Assembly: GCA_016199105.1 (NCBI GenBank)
Contig: JACQHI010000406.1
Span: forward strand, 1 to 6,987
DNA from: Lentisphaerota bacterium
Lineage (GTDB): Bacteria; Verrucomicrobiota; Kiritimatiellia; JAAZAB01
Direction of reading: 5' to 3'
DNA length: 6,987 bases
Below are positions 1 to 5,766 of the stretch, piece by piece (position 1 is the stretch's first letter; every line of letters begins with the position of its first letter). Below the pieces are notes generated by a model. The model ran no database searches and had not been told where the DNA came from. It saw only the letters and a list, made by a program, of their open reading frames with translations. A program made the position numbers and the translations under genes.

Positions 1-1274
1 CCCTGCTCAAGGAGCTCTCGCATCAGCAGGCCTTGATGGACCATTCCCCCCATTACCAGGCCATGCTGGCGCTGAAGCAGGTCGTGGATCGCGTTCTCGC
101 CCGGACCGTCGTCTATCCCCGCCGCATTTTTCATGGAGTCCGGGAAAAACTGAATCTGTTTTGCATCCATCCGTTGACCGGTTTCCCGTTGCTGGCCGCG
201 GTGCTCTATTTCGGTTTTTACAAGCTGGTCGGCCAGTTCGGCGCGGGATTTCTGGTGGATTGGATCGACAGCACCGTCTTCGAGTCCTGGATCAATCCCT
301 GGGCGACACGCGGGATCGAAGCGTTGATACCATGGCCGGTGATGCAGTCGCTGTTCTGCGGGGAGTATGGGCTGGTGACGTTGGGGCTTCGCTATGCCGT
401 GGCCATCGTGCTGCCGATCGTTGGCATGTTTTTCCTGATGTTTTCCATCCTGGAGGACAGCGGGTACCTGCCCCGGCTGTCCATGCTCATGGACCGCGTG
501 TTCAAGAACATCGGGCTCAACGGGCGCGCGGTCATTCCCATCGTACTGGGGTTCGGGTGCGACACGATGGCGACGCTGGTCACGCGCACGCTGGAAACCC
601 GCCGTGAGCGCATGATCGCCACCATCCTTCTCGCGCTGACCATTCCCTGTTCCGCCCAGCTTGGAGTGATTTTGGGACTGCTCTCGAAGAATCCGGCCGG
701 CCTGGCGATTTGGGGCGTGGTGCTGGCCGGCATTTTTATGGCGTGCGGTTATGGGGTGGCCCGGTTCCTGCCGGGCGAGAAGCCCAGCTTTTACATGGAA
801 ATGCCGCCGCTGCGCTGGCCCCGGCCCCAGAACATCCTGGTGAAAACCCTGTCGCGAATGGTGTGGTATTTCAAGGAAATTCTGCCCCTCTTTCTTCTCG
901 CCAGCCTGCTGATCTGGCTGGGGGATATCACGCGCATTTTTCAGCTCCTTCTGCACGGTTTGACGCCCGTGGTGGAAGGCATCGGGCTGCCCGCGGAGGC
1001 GGCCGCCGCGTTTCTCTACGGCTTTTTCCGGCGCGATTTCGGGGCCGCCGGGTTGTACGATCTTCAGCATCAGGGGCTGCTCACGGGCAATCAACTGCTG
1101 GTGGCCTCCGTGACCCTGACGCTGTTCCTGCCCTGCGTGGCCCAGTTCATGATCATGAAAAAGGAGCAGGGGCTGCGCTTCACCCTCGGGGTGTCCGCGG
1201 GCGTTTTCCTGATCGCGTTCCTGACCGGATTTTGTCTCAATACAGTCTTGAACCTGGTGGGGATGAAGCTGTGA
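1..1274 (+). CDS. feoB: FeoB ferrous iron transporter, C-terminal membrane part (5' end outside window)
   Basis: This is the membrane-embedded part of FeoB, which carries Fe(II) across the inner membrane. The frame is open from base 3 with no stop, so the gene begins upstream and the N-terminal G domain is not visible; the TTG at 33 is internal, not a start. The visible 423 residues begin with a helical linker and then a HPLTGFP segment that matches the FeoB 'HPxxGxP' entry to the first membrane helix. Two Gate-type repeats follow: GFGCDTMATLVTRTLE with a downstream TIPCSAQLGVI, and GFFRRDFGAAGLYDL with LFLPCVAQFMIMKKE. The paired Cys positions of the gates are present, but the text differs from the classical GFGCNVP and RKE motifs, so this belongs to a divergent FeoB subclass. 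I count roughly eight hydrophobic segments. The stop codon overlaps the GTG start of the next gene, which implies translational coupling in a feo operon. Confidence 0.95.
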   Translation, partial: LLKELSHQQALMDHSPHYQAMLALKQVVDRVLARTVVYPRRIFHGVREKLNLFCIHPLTGFPLLAAVLYFGFYKLVGQFGAGFLVDWIDSTVFESWINPWATRGIEALIPWPVMQSLFCGEYGLVTLGLRYAVAIVLPIVGMFFLMFSILEDSGYLPRLSMLMDRVFKNIGLNGRAVIPIVLGFGCDTMATLVTRTLETRRERMIATILLALTIPCSAQLGVILGLLSKNPAGLAIWGVVLAGIFMACGYGVARFLPGEKPSFYMEMPPLRWPRPQNILVKTLSRMVWYFKEILPLFLLASLLIWLGDITRIFQLLLHGLTPVVEGIGLPAEAAAAFLYGFFRRDFGAAGLYDLQHQGLLTGNQLLVASVTLTLFLPCVAQFMIMKKEQGLRFTLGVSAGVFLIAFLTGFCLNTVLNLVGMKL

Positions 1275-1459
1275 ACTGTTCGTTTTGCGGCCGGAAATTC
1301 GACGAAAGCGACCGGCAAAAAAACTGCCGGCAATGTGCCTGGTTCGGCGGGTGTGGCAGGATAAAGTGTCCCTATTGCGGATACGAAAACACCGCGGAAC
1401 CGGGGTGGATAAAAAAAATACGGATCGGATGGCGCCGTCATGATGAACCTAAATCATAA
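1271..1459 (+). CDS. Small Cys-rich (zinc-ribbon-like) protein encoded between feoB and the iron regulator
   Basis: This 62-residue protein starts at a GTG that overlaps the feoB stop (GTGA). A purine-rich GGTGGGGA stretch about 8 bases upstream can act as ribosome binding site. It has seven cysteines at residues 3, 6, 19, 22, 28, 33 and 36: CSFC, CRQC, a lone Cys, then CPYCGYEN. The CxxC pairs suggest a zinc ribbon or an iron-sulfur/iron site. The tail (GWIKKIRIGWRRHDEP) is basic with no clear membrane helix, so a soluble protein is expected. The gene ends 20 bases inside the next gene, so all three frames overlap. Position and coupling suggest a role in Fe(II) uptake, perhaps handing over iron or assisting FeoB as FeoC-like proteins do, but it is not FeoC and no function is established from what I see. 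The dense cysteine pattern and the tight fit in the operon argue that it is real. Confidence 0.75.
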   Translation: MNCSFCGRKFDESDRQKNCRQCAWFGGCGRIKCPYCGYENTAEPGWIKKIRIGWRRHDEPKS

Positions 1460-2081
1460 TGTCGAGGAAACGCTCGAGCAGTGCTATGTCCGGCAGGTGG
1501 AAAAGGGACCCGCGGAAGGCGGGACGGACCTGTCCCTGGCGGATGAGGACATCCGGGAGGCGGCCGCGCTGGGACTGCTGGAGCGGAGCGGAGCGGACGT
1601 CCGGCTGACGGAAGCCGGACGGGAAGCGGGGCGCGACGTGGTGCGCCGTCATCGCCTGGCGGAGTGCCTGCTGCGGGACGTGCTGGGGGTGAGGACCGAA
1701 GAGCTCAACGCCGGCGCCTGCGAGTTCGAGCACATCATCCGGCGCGGCCTTGACGAAAAAATCTGCGTGCTGTTGGGGCATCCGAAGGCCTGTCCCCACG
1801 GCAAGGCGATTCCCCCGGGCGAGTGCTGCCTGAAGGCGCGCGAGGACGAGGTGCGGGAGGTCAAGCCGCTCTGCGACGGAAAAGCCGACGAAGCGGGCGT
1901 GGTGGCCTATCTCAGCACCCGCGACAACCGCGAGGTCCAGAAACTGATGGCCATGGGCGTGCTGCCGGGCACGCCCATCCGGCTGACCTGCCGGTATCCG
2001 TCCTACGTGTTCGAGATCGGCCTGAGCCAGTTCACCGTGGACCGCGAGCTGGCCGAAAAAATCATCGTGCACTGGAAATGA
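1440..2081 (+). CDS. DtxR-family metal-dependent regulator fused to a C-terminal FeoA domain
   Basis: A cytoplasmic iron-sensing regulator, 213 residues. Residues 8-62 are the N-terminal DNA-binding region and 63-110 the metal-binding and dimerisation domain, recognised by RRHRLAECLLRDVLG and the CEFEH motif. Against DtxR, H71, E75, C94, E97 and H98 match metal ligands H79, E83, C102, E105 and H106, while N90 replaces H98. Residues 109-130 add a Cys-rich loop (GHPKACPHG, then GECC) that DtxR lacks. From about residue 148 (EAGVVAYL) to the end lies a FeoA-type SH3 domain with the hallmark LMAMGVLPGTPI. The helix-turn-helix is about 10 residues shorter than in DtxR, leaving one evident helix (residues 33-48) where two are expected. 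ATG 1440 and 1443 are both possible starts; no strong ribosome site precedes them, consistent with coupling to the overlapping upstream gene. It probably controls the feo operon in response to Fe(II), while its FeoA part may contact FeoB. Confidence 0.88.
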   Translation: MMNLNHNVEETLEQCYVRQVEKGPAEGGTDLSLADEDIREAAALGLLERSGADVRLTEAGREAGRDVVRRHRLAECLLRDVLGVRTEELNAGACEFEHIIRRGLDEKICVLLGHPKACPHGKAIPPGECCLKAREDEVREVKPLCDGKADEAGVVAYLSTRDNREVQKLMAMGVLPGTPIRLTCRYPSYVFEIGLSQFTVDRELAEKIIVHWK

Positions 2082-2082
2082 G

Positions 2083-2835
2083 CTAGAAGTTGATGTCAAG
2101 CTGGACGGTCCACTTCCACTCGCCGTTGATGGCTTTCTCGTTGAACCAGACCGGGCCCGTCAGCAGGCTGATGTCCTTGGTGAAGAAGCGGTAGATCCCG
2201 AAGCCGCCGCCGCCGAGCGCGTTCTTTCCGGACGCATAGTCGGCCGCGAACACCCACCGGTTATACTCGTTGTCGTCCTTGTCTTTTGCGGGCAGGAAGC
2301 CGCGGTCAAACGCCGCCATGAAACCCGTATTGTCCTCGTGTCCATCCGCATCCACAAGAACATCCCTGTTGCCGATGTACGGCCCCGCGGACAACCGGCC
2401 GATGCCGGGAATCGTTTTTCCCACCACCCCATAAACGATATTCTGATCTGTAACATTTTTTCGGGTGCCCACATTGAAGATGCCCGCTTGAAGGGTTGGC
2501 GCCCCGCTGAACAGCGTGTCTTCCGGGATTCCGATTTTCGCGTTGAAGTAGAGCGGATCGTCGCTGGGCTCCAGGAGATCCACGCCCACCTCCGCCACCA
2601 CCGCCTTGAAGGGCAGCACCCCGATCGTCAGGCCGAGATCGGTCGGAAACGAGCCGCCGCCGTCCTCCGCATCCCGGGCCACGGTGAAGTAATTGTCCAC
2701 GCCGAGGTGCGGGACGCCGTACGCCTGAACATCCGGTGTCATGGGCGTCCAGTAGGTCGTGGAGGGAGTGGCGAAGGCCCCGATCGAGCCCAGCGCCAAG
2801 GCGCACGTCAGAACCGCGATGCATCTCTTGTTCAT
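2083..2835 (-). CDS. Predicted outer-membrane beta-barrel protein encoded after amt-glnK
   Basis: 250 residues with a Sec signal peptide (MNKRCIAVLTCALALGSIGAFA, likely cut after AFA at about residue 22). The mature part is rich in alternating polar/aromatic strands, has no transmembrane helices, and ends in WTVQLDINF; a terminal Phe preceded by alternating hydrophobics is the usual BAM recognition signal. The mature part opens with TPSTTYWTPMTPDVQAYG. Glycine-rich strand segments and acidic loops (residues 163-168, 184-192) also fit a small barrel. The start is secure: AAGGAGA lies about 8 bases before the ATG. It is the third gene of the minus-strand amt-glnK cluster, 85 bases after glnK, with heptad repeats in the gap. 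I do not recognise a named family. Context suggests a role linked to ammonium or nitrogen uptake across the outer membrane, which is inference only. Its stop is one base from the stop of the convergent regulator gene. Confidence 0.75.
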   Translation of the reverse strand: MNKRCIAVLTCALALGSIGAFATPSTTYWTPMTPDVQAYGVPHLGVDNYFTVARDAEDGGGSFPTDLGLTIGVLPFKAVVAEVGVDLLEPSDDPLYFNAKIGIPEDTLFSGAPTLQAGIFNVGTRKNVTDQNIVYGVVGKTIPGIGRLSAGPYIGNRDVLVDADGHEDNTGFMAAFDRGFLPAKDKDDNEYNRWVFAADYASGKNALGGGGFGIYRFFTKDISLLTGPVWFNEKAINGEWKWTVQLDINF

Positions 2836-2866
2836 ATCCCAATCTCCTTCCTCTGTTTGATTTTAC

Positions 2867-2908
2867 TTGGACGTTGGACCTTGGCTGTTGGGCGTTGAGC
2901 GTTGTTTC
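2867..2908. repeat. Heptad repeat array, TTGGNNN orientation, between glnK and the barrel gene
   Basis: Six consecutive 7-base units starting at 2867: TTGGACG, TTGGACC, TTGGCTG, TTGGGCG, TTGAGCG, TTGTTTC. The first four keep TTGG exactly and the last two decay. The array fills half of the 85-base gap between two minus-strand genes, leaving only the ribosome binding site of the barrel gene clear. The same unit occurs in other gaps of this window. Confidence 0.85.
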
Positions 2909-2920
2909 GGAATTGTTATG

Positions 2921-3262
2921 TCAGCCGATGGCTTCGTTGCCGGTTTCCCCCGTGCGGATGCGGAGGCATTCCTTGAGATCCAGGACGAAGATCTTGCCGT
3001 CGCCCACGTGGCCGGTTTGCGCGCCTTTCACGATCGCCTCGATCGCCGGACGGACGAAGGCGTCGTTCACGGCGATTTCCAGTTTGATTTTTTTCAGGAG
3101 GTTGCCCGCCTCCCTGTGGCTGCGGTACACCTCCGACACGCCTTTCTGGCGGCCGCGCCCCATCACGTTGGAGACGGTGACGAGGTGAATTTCCTTTTCG
3201 GTCAATTGGTTCAAAACGGCATCCAGACGGTCCGGTTGAATGACGGCAACGATGTATTTCAT
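2921..3262 (-). CDS. glnK: PII nitrogen signal-transduction protein (GlnK/GlnB type)
   Basis: 113 residues, the normal PII length. PII trimers sense ATP/ADP and 2-oxoglutarate and bind ammonium channels to close them. The start at 3262 (MKYIVAVIQP) is chosen over the upstream in-frame TTG at 3280 because AAGGGAAG sits just before this ATG and PII proteins begin this way. Visible family marks are the T-loop start GRGRQKG (residues 35-41) with Q39, Y46 and K58, the B-loop TGHVGDGKIFV (83-93), and the C-loop RIRTGE with R101 and R103. Position 51, the tyrosine uridylylated by GlnD in enterobacteria, is Glu here, so control by uridylylation at that site is not possible. The gene lies 25 bases downstream of amt on the same strand, so the pair is almost certainly cotranscribed, with PII as the regulator of this channel. 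The amt-then-PII order is the reverse of the common glnK-amt order. Confidence 0.96.
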   Translation of the reverse strand: MKYIVAVIQPDRLDAVLNQLTEKEIHLVTVSNVMGRGRQKGVSEVYRSHREAGNLLKKIKLEIAVNDAFVRPAIEAIVKGAQTGHVGDGKIFVLDLKECLRIRTGETGNEAIG

Positions 3263-3287
3263 GAGTTCTTCCCTTCGCAACTTCAGG

Positions 3288-4625
3288 TTAATCCAGCATG
3301 GTATAGCCCGCTTCGCGGTGTTCGGCCAGGTCCAGGCCGATCCGTTCGTCGTGTTCCGAAGCGCGCAGGCCGGTGACGAATTTCACGAGTTTCAACAATA
3401 CAAAGGTCATCGCGAAGGCATAGACCATCGTCACCAGGACGGCTTTGGCCTGGATGAACAGCAACATGGGATTTCCGTAAAACAGGCCGTCGGCGCCCGC
3501 CGGGTTGACCTGCCGTGTGGCCCAGAGACCGGTGGCGATGGCTCCCCAGATGCCGCCCACCCCGTGCACGCCGAAGGCGTCCAGGGCATCATCATAGCCC
3601 AGCCGGGCCTTGACGAATACCACGGCGAAGTAGCAGCAGAGCCCGGCGCCGATACCGATGCCGATGGCGCCCATGGGGGTGACAAAGCCGGCGGCGGGTG
3701 TGATGGCCACCATCCCCGCCACGGCGCCGGTGATGGCGCCGAGAACGGTGGGCCGCGATTGGAAACGCCAATCGAGGATGGCCCAGGTCAGGCCCGCCGC
3801 GGCCGTGGCAACGTGCGTCGCCACGAAGGCGCCGGTCGCCAGACCCCCGGCGGTCAGGGCGCTTCCGGCATTGAATCCGAACCAGCCGAACCAGAGCAGG
3901 CCCGCGCCCAGAACGGCCAGCGGAAGGTTATGCGGGGGCGGCAGCGTATGCGGATGGCCCTGCCGCCGGCCCACGAGCCACGCGGCCACCAGCGCCGCAA
4001 TGCCGGCGTTGATGTGGACAACGGTTCCGCCGGCGAAATCGAGGGCGCCGGCATTTCTCAGCCAGCCGCCGTTGCCCCACACCCAGTGCGCGATGGGATC
4101 GTAAACGAGGGTGCTCCAGAGCAATGAAAACAAACAGAACGCCGAGAATTTCATGCGTTCCGCGAAAGCGCCGATGATCAGCGCCGGCGTGATCACCGCG
4201 AACATGCATTGGAAAAGCATGAAAGCCTGGTGGGGGACCGTGGCGGCATAGTCCGGATTGGGCGCAAGGCCCACGTGCCGCAAGCCGGCCCAGCTCAGGT
4301 CTCCGATCATGCCTTTGACATCGGGTCCGAAAGCCAGGCTGTAACCGAACAACACCCATTGCAGGCTGATCAGGCAGATCATCATGAAACATTGCATGAG
4401 CACCGAAAGGATGTTTTTCCGGCGCACCAGGCCGCCATAAAAAAAAGCCAGTCCCGGCGTCATGAGCAGCACGAGCGCCGTGCTCATGAGCAGCCAGGCG
4501 GTATCGCCCGAATCGATCGTCGCGACCGTCCCGGTTTCGTCCGCCCCGGCGGTTTGGCAGGCCCCCCACAAACCGAACGCCATTGCGGACAACAAGCCGA
4601 CGGTTCTGGCGCGTCTCCTGTTCAT
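3288..4625 (-). CDS. amt: Ammonium transporter Amt/AmtB
   Basis: 445 residues. A polytopic inner-membrane ammonium channel of the Amt/MEP/Rh family, with a cleavable-looking leader (MNRRRARTVGLLSAMAFGLW, then a small-residue region to about residue 29) before about 11 membrane helices, as in E. coli AmtB. Family signatures are DTAWLLMSTALVLLMTPGLA with FFYGGLVRRKN near the N-terminus, DFAGGTVVHINAG, GWFGFNAGSA and GVHGVGGIWG. By comparison with AmtB, the pore twin histidines are H204 and H354, the structural Asp is D196, the Phe gate is F142/F251, and W248 and S255 line the recruitment site. The start is the ATG at 4625, preceded nine bases upstream by AGGAGG; an in-frame ATG at 4655 is less likely. 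It is the first gene of an amt-glnK-barrel cluster and lies about 65 bases downstream of a predicted sigma-54 start site, consistent with induction under nitrogen limitation. Confidence 0.96.
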   Translation of the reverse strand: MNRRRARTVGLLSAMAFGLWGACQTAGADETGTVATIDSGDTAWLLMSTALVLLMTPGLAFFYGGLVRRKNILSVLMQCFMMICLISLQWVLFGYSLAFGPDVKGMIGDLSWAGLRHVGLAPNPDYAATVPHQAFMLFQCMFAVITPALIIGAFAERMKFSAFCLFSLLWSTLVYDPIAHWVWGNGGWLRNAGALDFAGGTVVHINAGIAALVAAWLVGRRQGHPHTLPPPHNLPLAVLGAGLLWFGWFGFNAGSALTAGGLATGAFVATHVATAAAGLTWAILDWRFQSRPTVLGAITGAVAGMVAITPAAGFVTPMGAIGIGIGAGLCCYFAVVFVKARLGYDDALDAFGVHGVGGIWGAIATGLWATRQVNPAGADGLFYGNPMLLFIQAKAVLVTMVYAFAMTFVLLKLVKFVTGLRASEHDERIGLDLAEHREAGYTMLD

Positions 4626-4700
4626 ATCGTTACCCCTCCTTTGTTGATTTGGCATGGTTCAAAGTTCAGCATGCCATTTTTTTTAATCAATCACGTATTA

Positions 4701-4718
4701 AGCATTGACTGTGCCAAG
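4701..4718 (-). promoter_or_regulatory. Sigma-54 (RpoN) -24/-12 promoter for amt
   Basis: On the minus strand this reads CTTGGCACAGTCAATGCT. The invariant GG (4715-4714) and GC (4703-4702) are separated by exactly 10 bases, as in the consensus TGGCAC-N5-TTGC, and the TGGCAC half is perfect. The start point would be near 4690, giving a 5' leader of about 65 bases before the amt ATG at 4625. Nitrogen-controlled amt-glnK genes in many bacteria use RpoN with an NtrC-type activator, so site and gene agree. Confidence 0.75.
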
Positions 4719-4722
4719 ACTA

Positions 4723-4853
4723 CCAATATTGGATAAAAATGAGTGTTAGTCGTTTAACGGAAAGGAGAAATGACGATTGACTAGGGCCTGTGTTGCAAAG
4801 CTTTGTAGCAACAAATATGTTGTATAGTCTGATAATAAATACAAATATGTTGC
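4723..4853. promoter_or_regulatory. Candidate activator-binding region upstream of the amt sigma-54 promoter
   Basis: An AT-rich stretch with several dyads. CCAATATTGG (4723-4732) is a perfect 10-base palindrome just upstream of the -24 element. TGTTGC (4791-4796) and GCAACA (4808-4813) form an exact inverted repeat around CAAAGCTTTG. CAACA-AATA-TGTTG (4809-4822) is a second dyad overlapping the first. ACAAATATGTTG occurs at 4811 and again at 4841, exactly 30 bases (about three helical turns) apart. The main sites lie roughly 100-160 bases upstream of the predicted start, the usual distance for sigma-54 enhancers. They do not match the enteric NtrC consensus, so the bound protein is unknown. 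Confidence 0.5.
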
Positions 4854-4893
4854 TATTAATGATGAAGGGAAAGAGGAGAGTGGCAGGGTTCAC

Positions 4894-5007
4894 GAACACC
4901 GAACGCCCCACGTCAGCCGCTTTGCGACCAAGTGGCCACTTGCGAAGCGACGTGACATGAACACCGAACACCGAACGCCGAACATCCAACGCCCAACGCC
5001 CAACAGG
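4894..5007. repeat. Heptad array (GAACNNN/CAACNNN) split by a 46-base imperfect palindrome
   Basis: Two heptads (GAACACC, GAACGCC at 4894-4907) are followed by an imperfect palindrome (4909-4954) and then seven uninterrupted heptads at 4959-5007: GAACACC twice, GAACGCC, GAACATC, CAACGCC twice, CAACAGG. The 14-mer GAACACCGAACGCC occurs on both sides of the palindrome (4894 and 4966). The palindrome has CACGT/ACGTG outer arms, CGCTTTG/CGAAGCG middle arms (one G-T wobble) and a central perfect AAGTGGCCACTT. No gene is credible here; open frames across it merely translate the repeat. Confidence 0.85.
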
Positions 5008-5029
5008 GATGAGTCCCATGCGTTGGGCG
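4990..5029. repeat. Hairpin downstream of the rlmI-like gene, built partly from heptads
   Basis: A 10-base perfect stem pairs 4990-4999 (CGCCCAACGC) with 5020-5029 (GCGTTGGGCG). The 20-base loop contains a second stem, GGGA (5006-5009) with TCCC (5014-5017). It begins three bases after the stop of the minus-strand rlmI-like gene, where a terminator would be expected, but no T-run follows on the minus strand, so an intrinsic terminator is not supported. One arm is a pair of heptads; the other arm is their inverted copy. Confidence 0.65.
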
Positions 5030-5032
5030 CCC

Positions 5033-5740
5033 TCAGGGCAGGAGGGTGAAGAGATAGCCTTTGAGATATTCCGTTTCGGGAATGGCGGGAAGGACGGGAT
5101 GATCGGGGGCGGCGGTGAAGAGTTCCTCGCGGCGCAGGCGGGCGTTCACATCCGCGGCGGCATCCAGGATGGTCTCGAGGAAGAGCGGAGCGGAGACATG
5201 GTGCGAACAACAGAAGGTGGCCAGGAGCCCGCCCGGATTCAGGAGTGTCAGGGCGCGCACGTGGATTTCCTTGTTGTTCTCGAGAACGGCTTCCGGCGAA
5301 AACAGCTCGACCAGCAGTCGCGTGAACAGCGTTTTCTGCCGGTCCATGGCCAGGGTGTTGGTCTGCAGAACGATCGTCCGGTCATACTGGTCCACGATCA
5401 GGCCCGGCAGGGCGTCCGCCTCGCCGTTGACCCAGCGCAGGGCGGCGCGGCCCGGGTATCGCCGGCGGCGGTATTGCACGGCTTGTTCGAGCCGTTGTTT
5501 CCAGAACGCCTCGTCGATGGCTTCCCGCGCGCGGGTCAGCAGGCGGATGGTGATTTCGGAGCGCGTGTTGGCGTATCCCCGGCCGACAAAACGTCCGGCC
5601 TGCGTGAAAACGTCCGCCACGGCGCCATCCACCAGGGCGCCCTCGACGCGCTCGATCTCGCCGCGGTAGATCCAGGCATGTCCTCGCAGGACGCGATGAA
5701 GCTGTTGGGCCTTGAGAAAAACGGCGGGAGCGGGTGTCAT
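5033..5740 (-). CDS. rlmI: RlmI-family 23S rRNA cytosine-C5 methyltransferase with the SAM-binding core missing
   Basis: 235 residues against about 396 for E. coli RlmI. Residues 1-75 are a PUA RNA-binding domain (LRGHAWIYRGEI, then FVGRGYANTRSEITIRLLTR). Residues 76-156 match the linking domain (WVNGEADALPGLIVDQYD, LVELFSPEAVLENN). Residue 157 onward matches the family's extreme C-terminus (KEIHVRALTLLNPGGLLATF, CCSHHVS, APDHPVL, ETEYLKGYL). Between N156 and K157 the entire Rossmann core is absent, including the SAM-binding glycine motif and DPP(K/R)F; about 145 residues are missing, yet the frame is intact. The likely catalytic Cys of CCS is retained but there is no cofactor site, so the product is probably not a working methyltransferase. 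The ATG at 5740 (MTPAPAVFLKAQ) is preferred because family similarity starts there; the upstream in-frame extension to 5800 runs into heptad repeats. Either a decayed gene, an unusual reduced protein, or an assembly collapse. Confidence 0.85.
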   Translation of the reverse strand: MTPAPAVFLKAQQLHRVLRGHAWIYRGEIERVEGALVDGAVADVFTQAGRFVGRGYANTRSEITIRLLTRAREAIDEAFWKQRLEQAVQYRRRRYPGRAALRWVNGEADALPGLIVDQYDRTIVLQTNTLAMDRQKTLFTRLLVELFSPEAVLENNKEIHVRALTLLNPGGLLATFCCSHHVSAPLFLETILDAAADVNARLRREELFTAAPDHPVLPAIPETEYLKGYLFTLLP

Positions 5741-5766
5741 GGGGAACGGCTCAATGTACGGATATT

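Noticed and set aside
710..1270. Upstream extension of the Cys-rich frame
   Set aside because: The extension overlaps feoB in another frame with no protein-like pattern; the coupled GTG at 1271 explains the conserved Cys part.
1449..2099. Minus-strand frame opposite the regulator gene
   Set aside because: Composition artefact of a GC-rich gene; the plus strand encodes recognisable DtxR and FeoA motifs.
3240..4127. Plus-strand frame opposite amt
   Set aside because: Antisense shadow of a strongly conserved ammonium channel gene; low-complexity translation.
4705..4737. TTGACT and GGATAA as a plus-strand sigma-70 promoter
   Set aside because: Spacing to a usable -10 is wrong and no plus-strand gene follows; the same bases fit the minus-strand sigma-54 promoter much better.
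4762..4784. AAGGAG followed by ATG and a 4-codon frame on the plus strand, a possible leader peptide
   Set aside because: The spacing from AAGGAG to ATG is too short, the peptide is trivial, and there is no plus-strand gene downstream for it to control.
4720..5019. Minus-strand frame of about 99 codons upstream of amt
   Set aside because: It translates heptad repeats, the palindrome and the AT-rich regulatory region, and has no convincing ribosome site.
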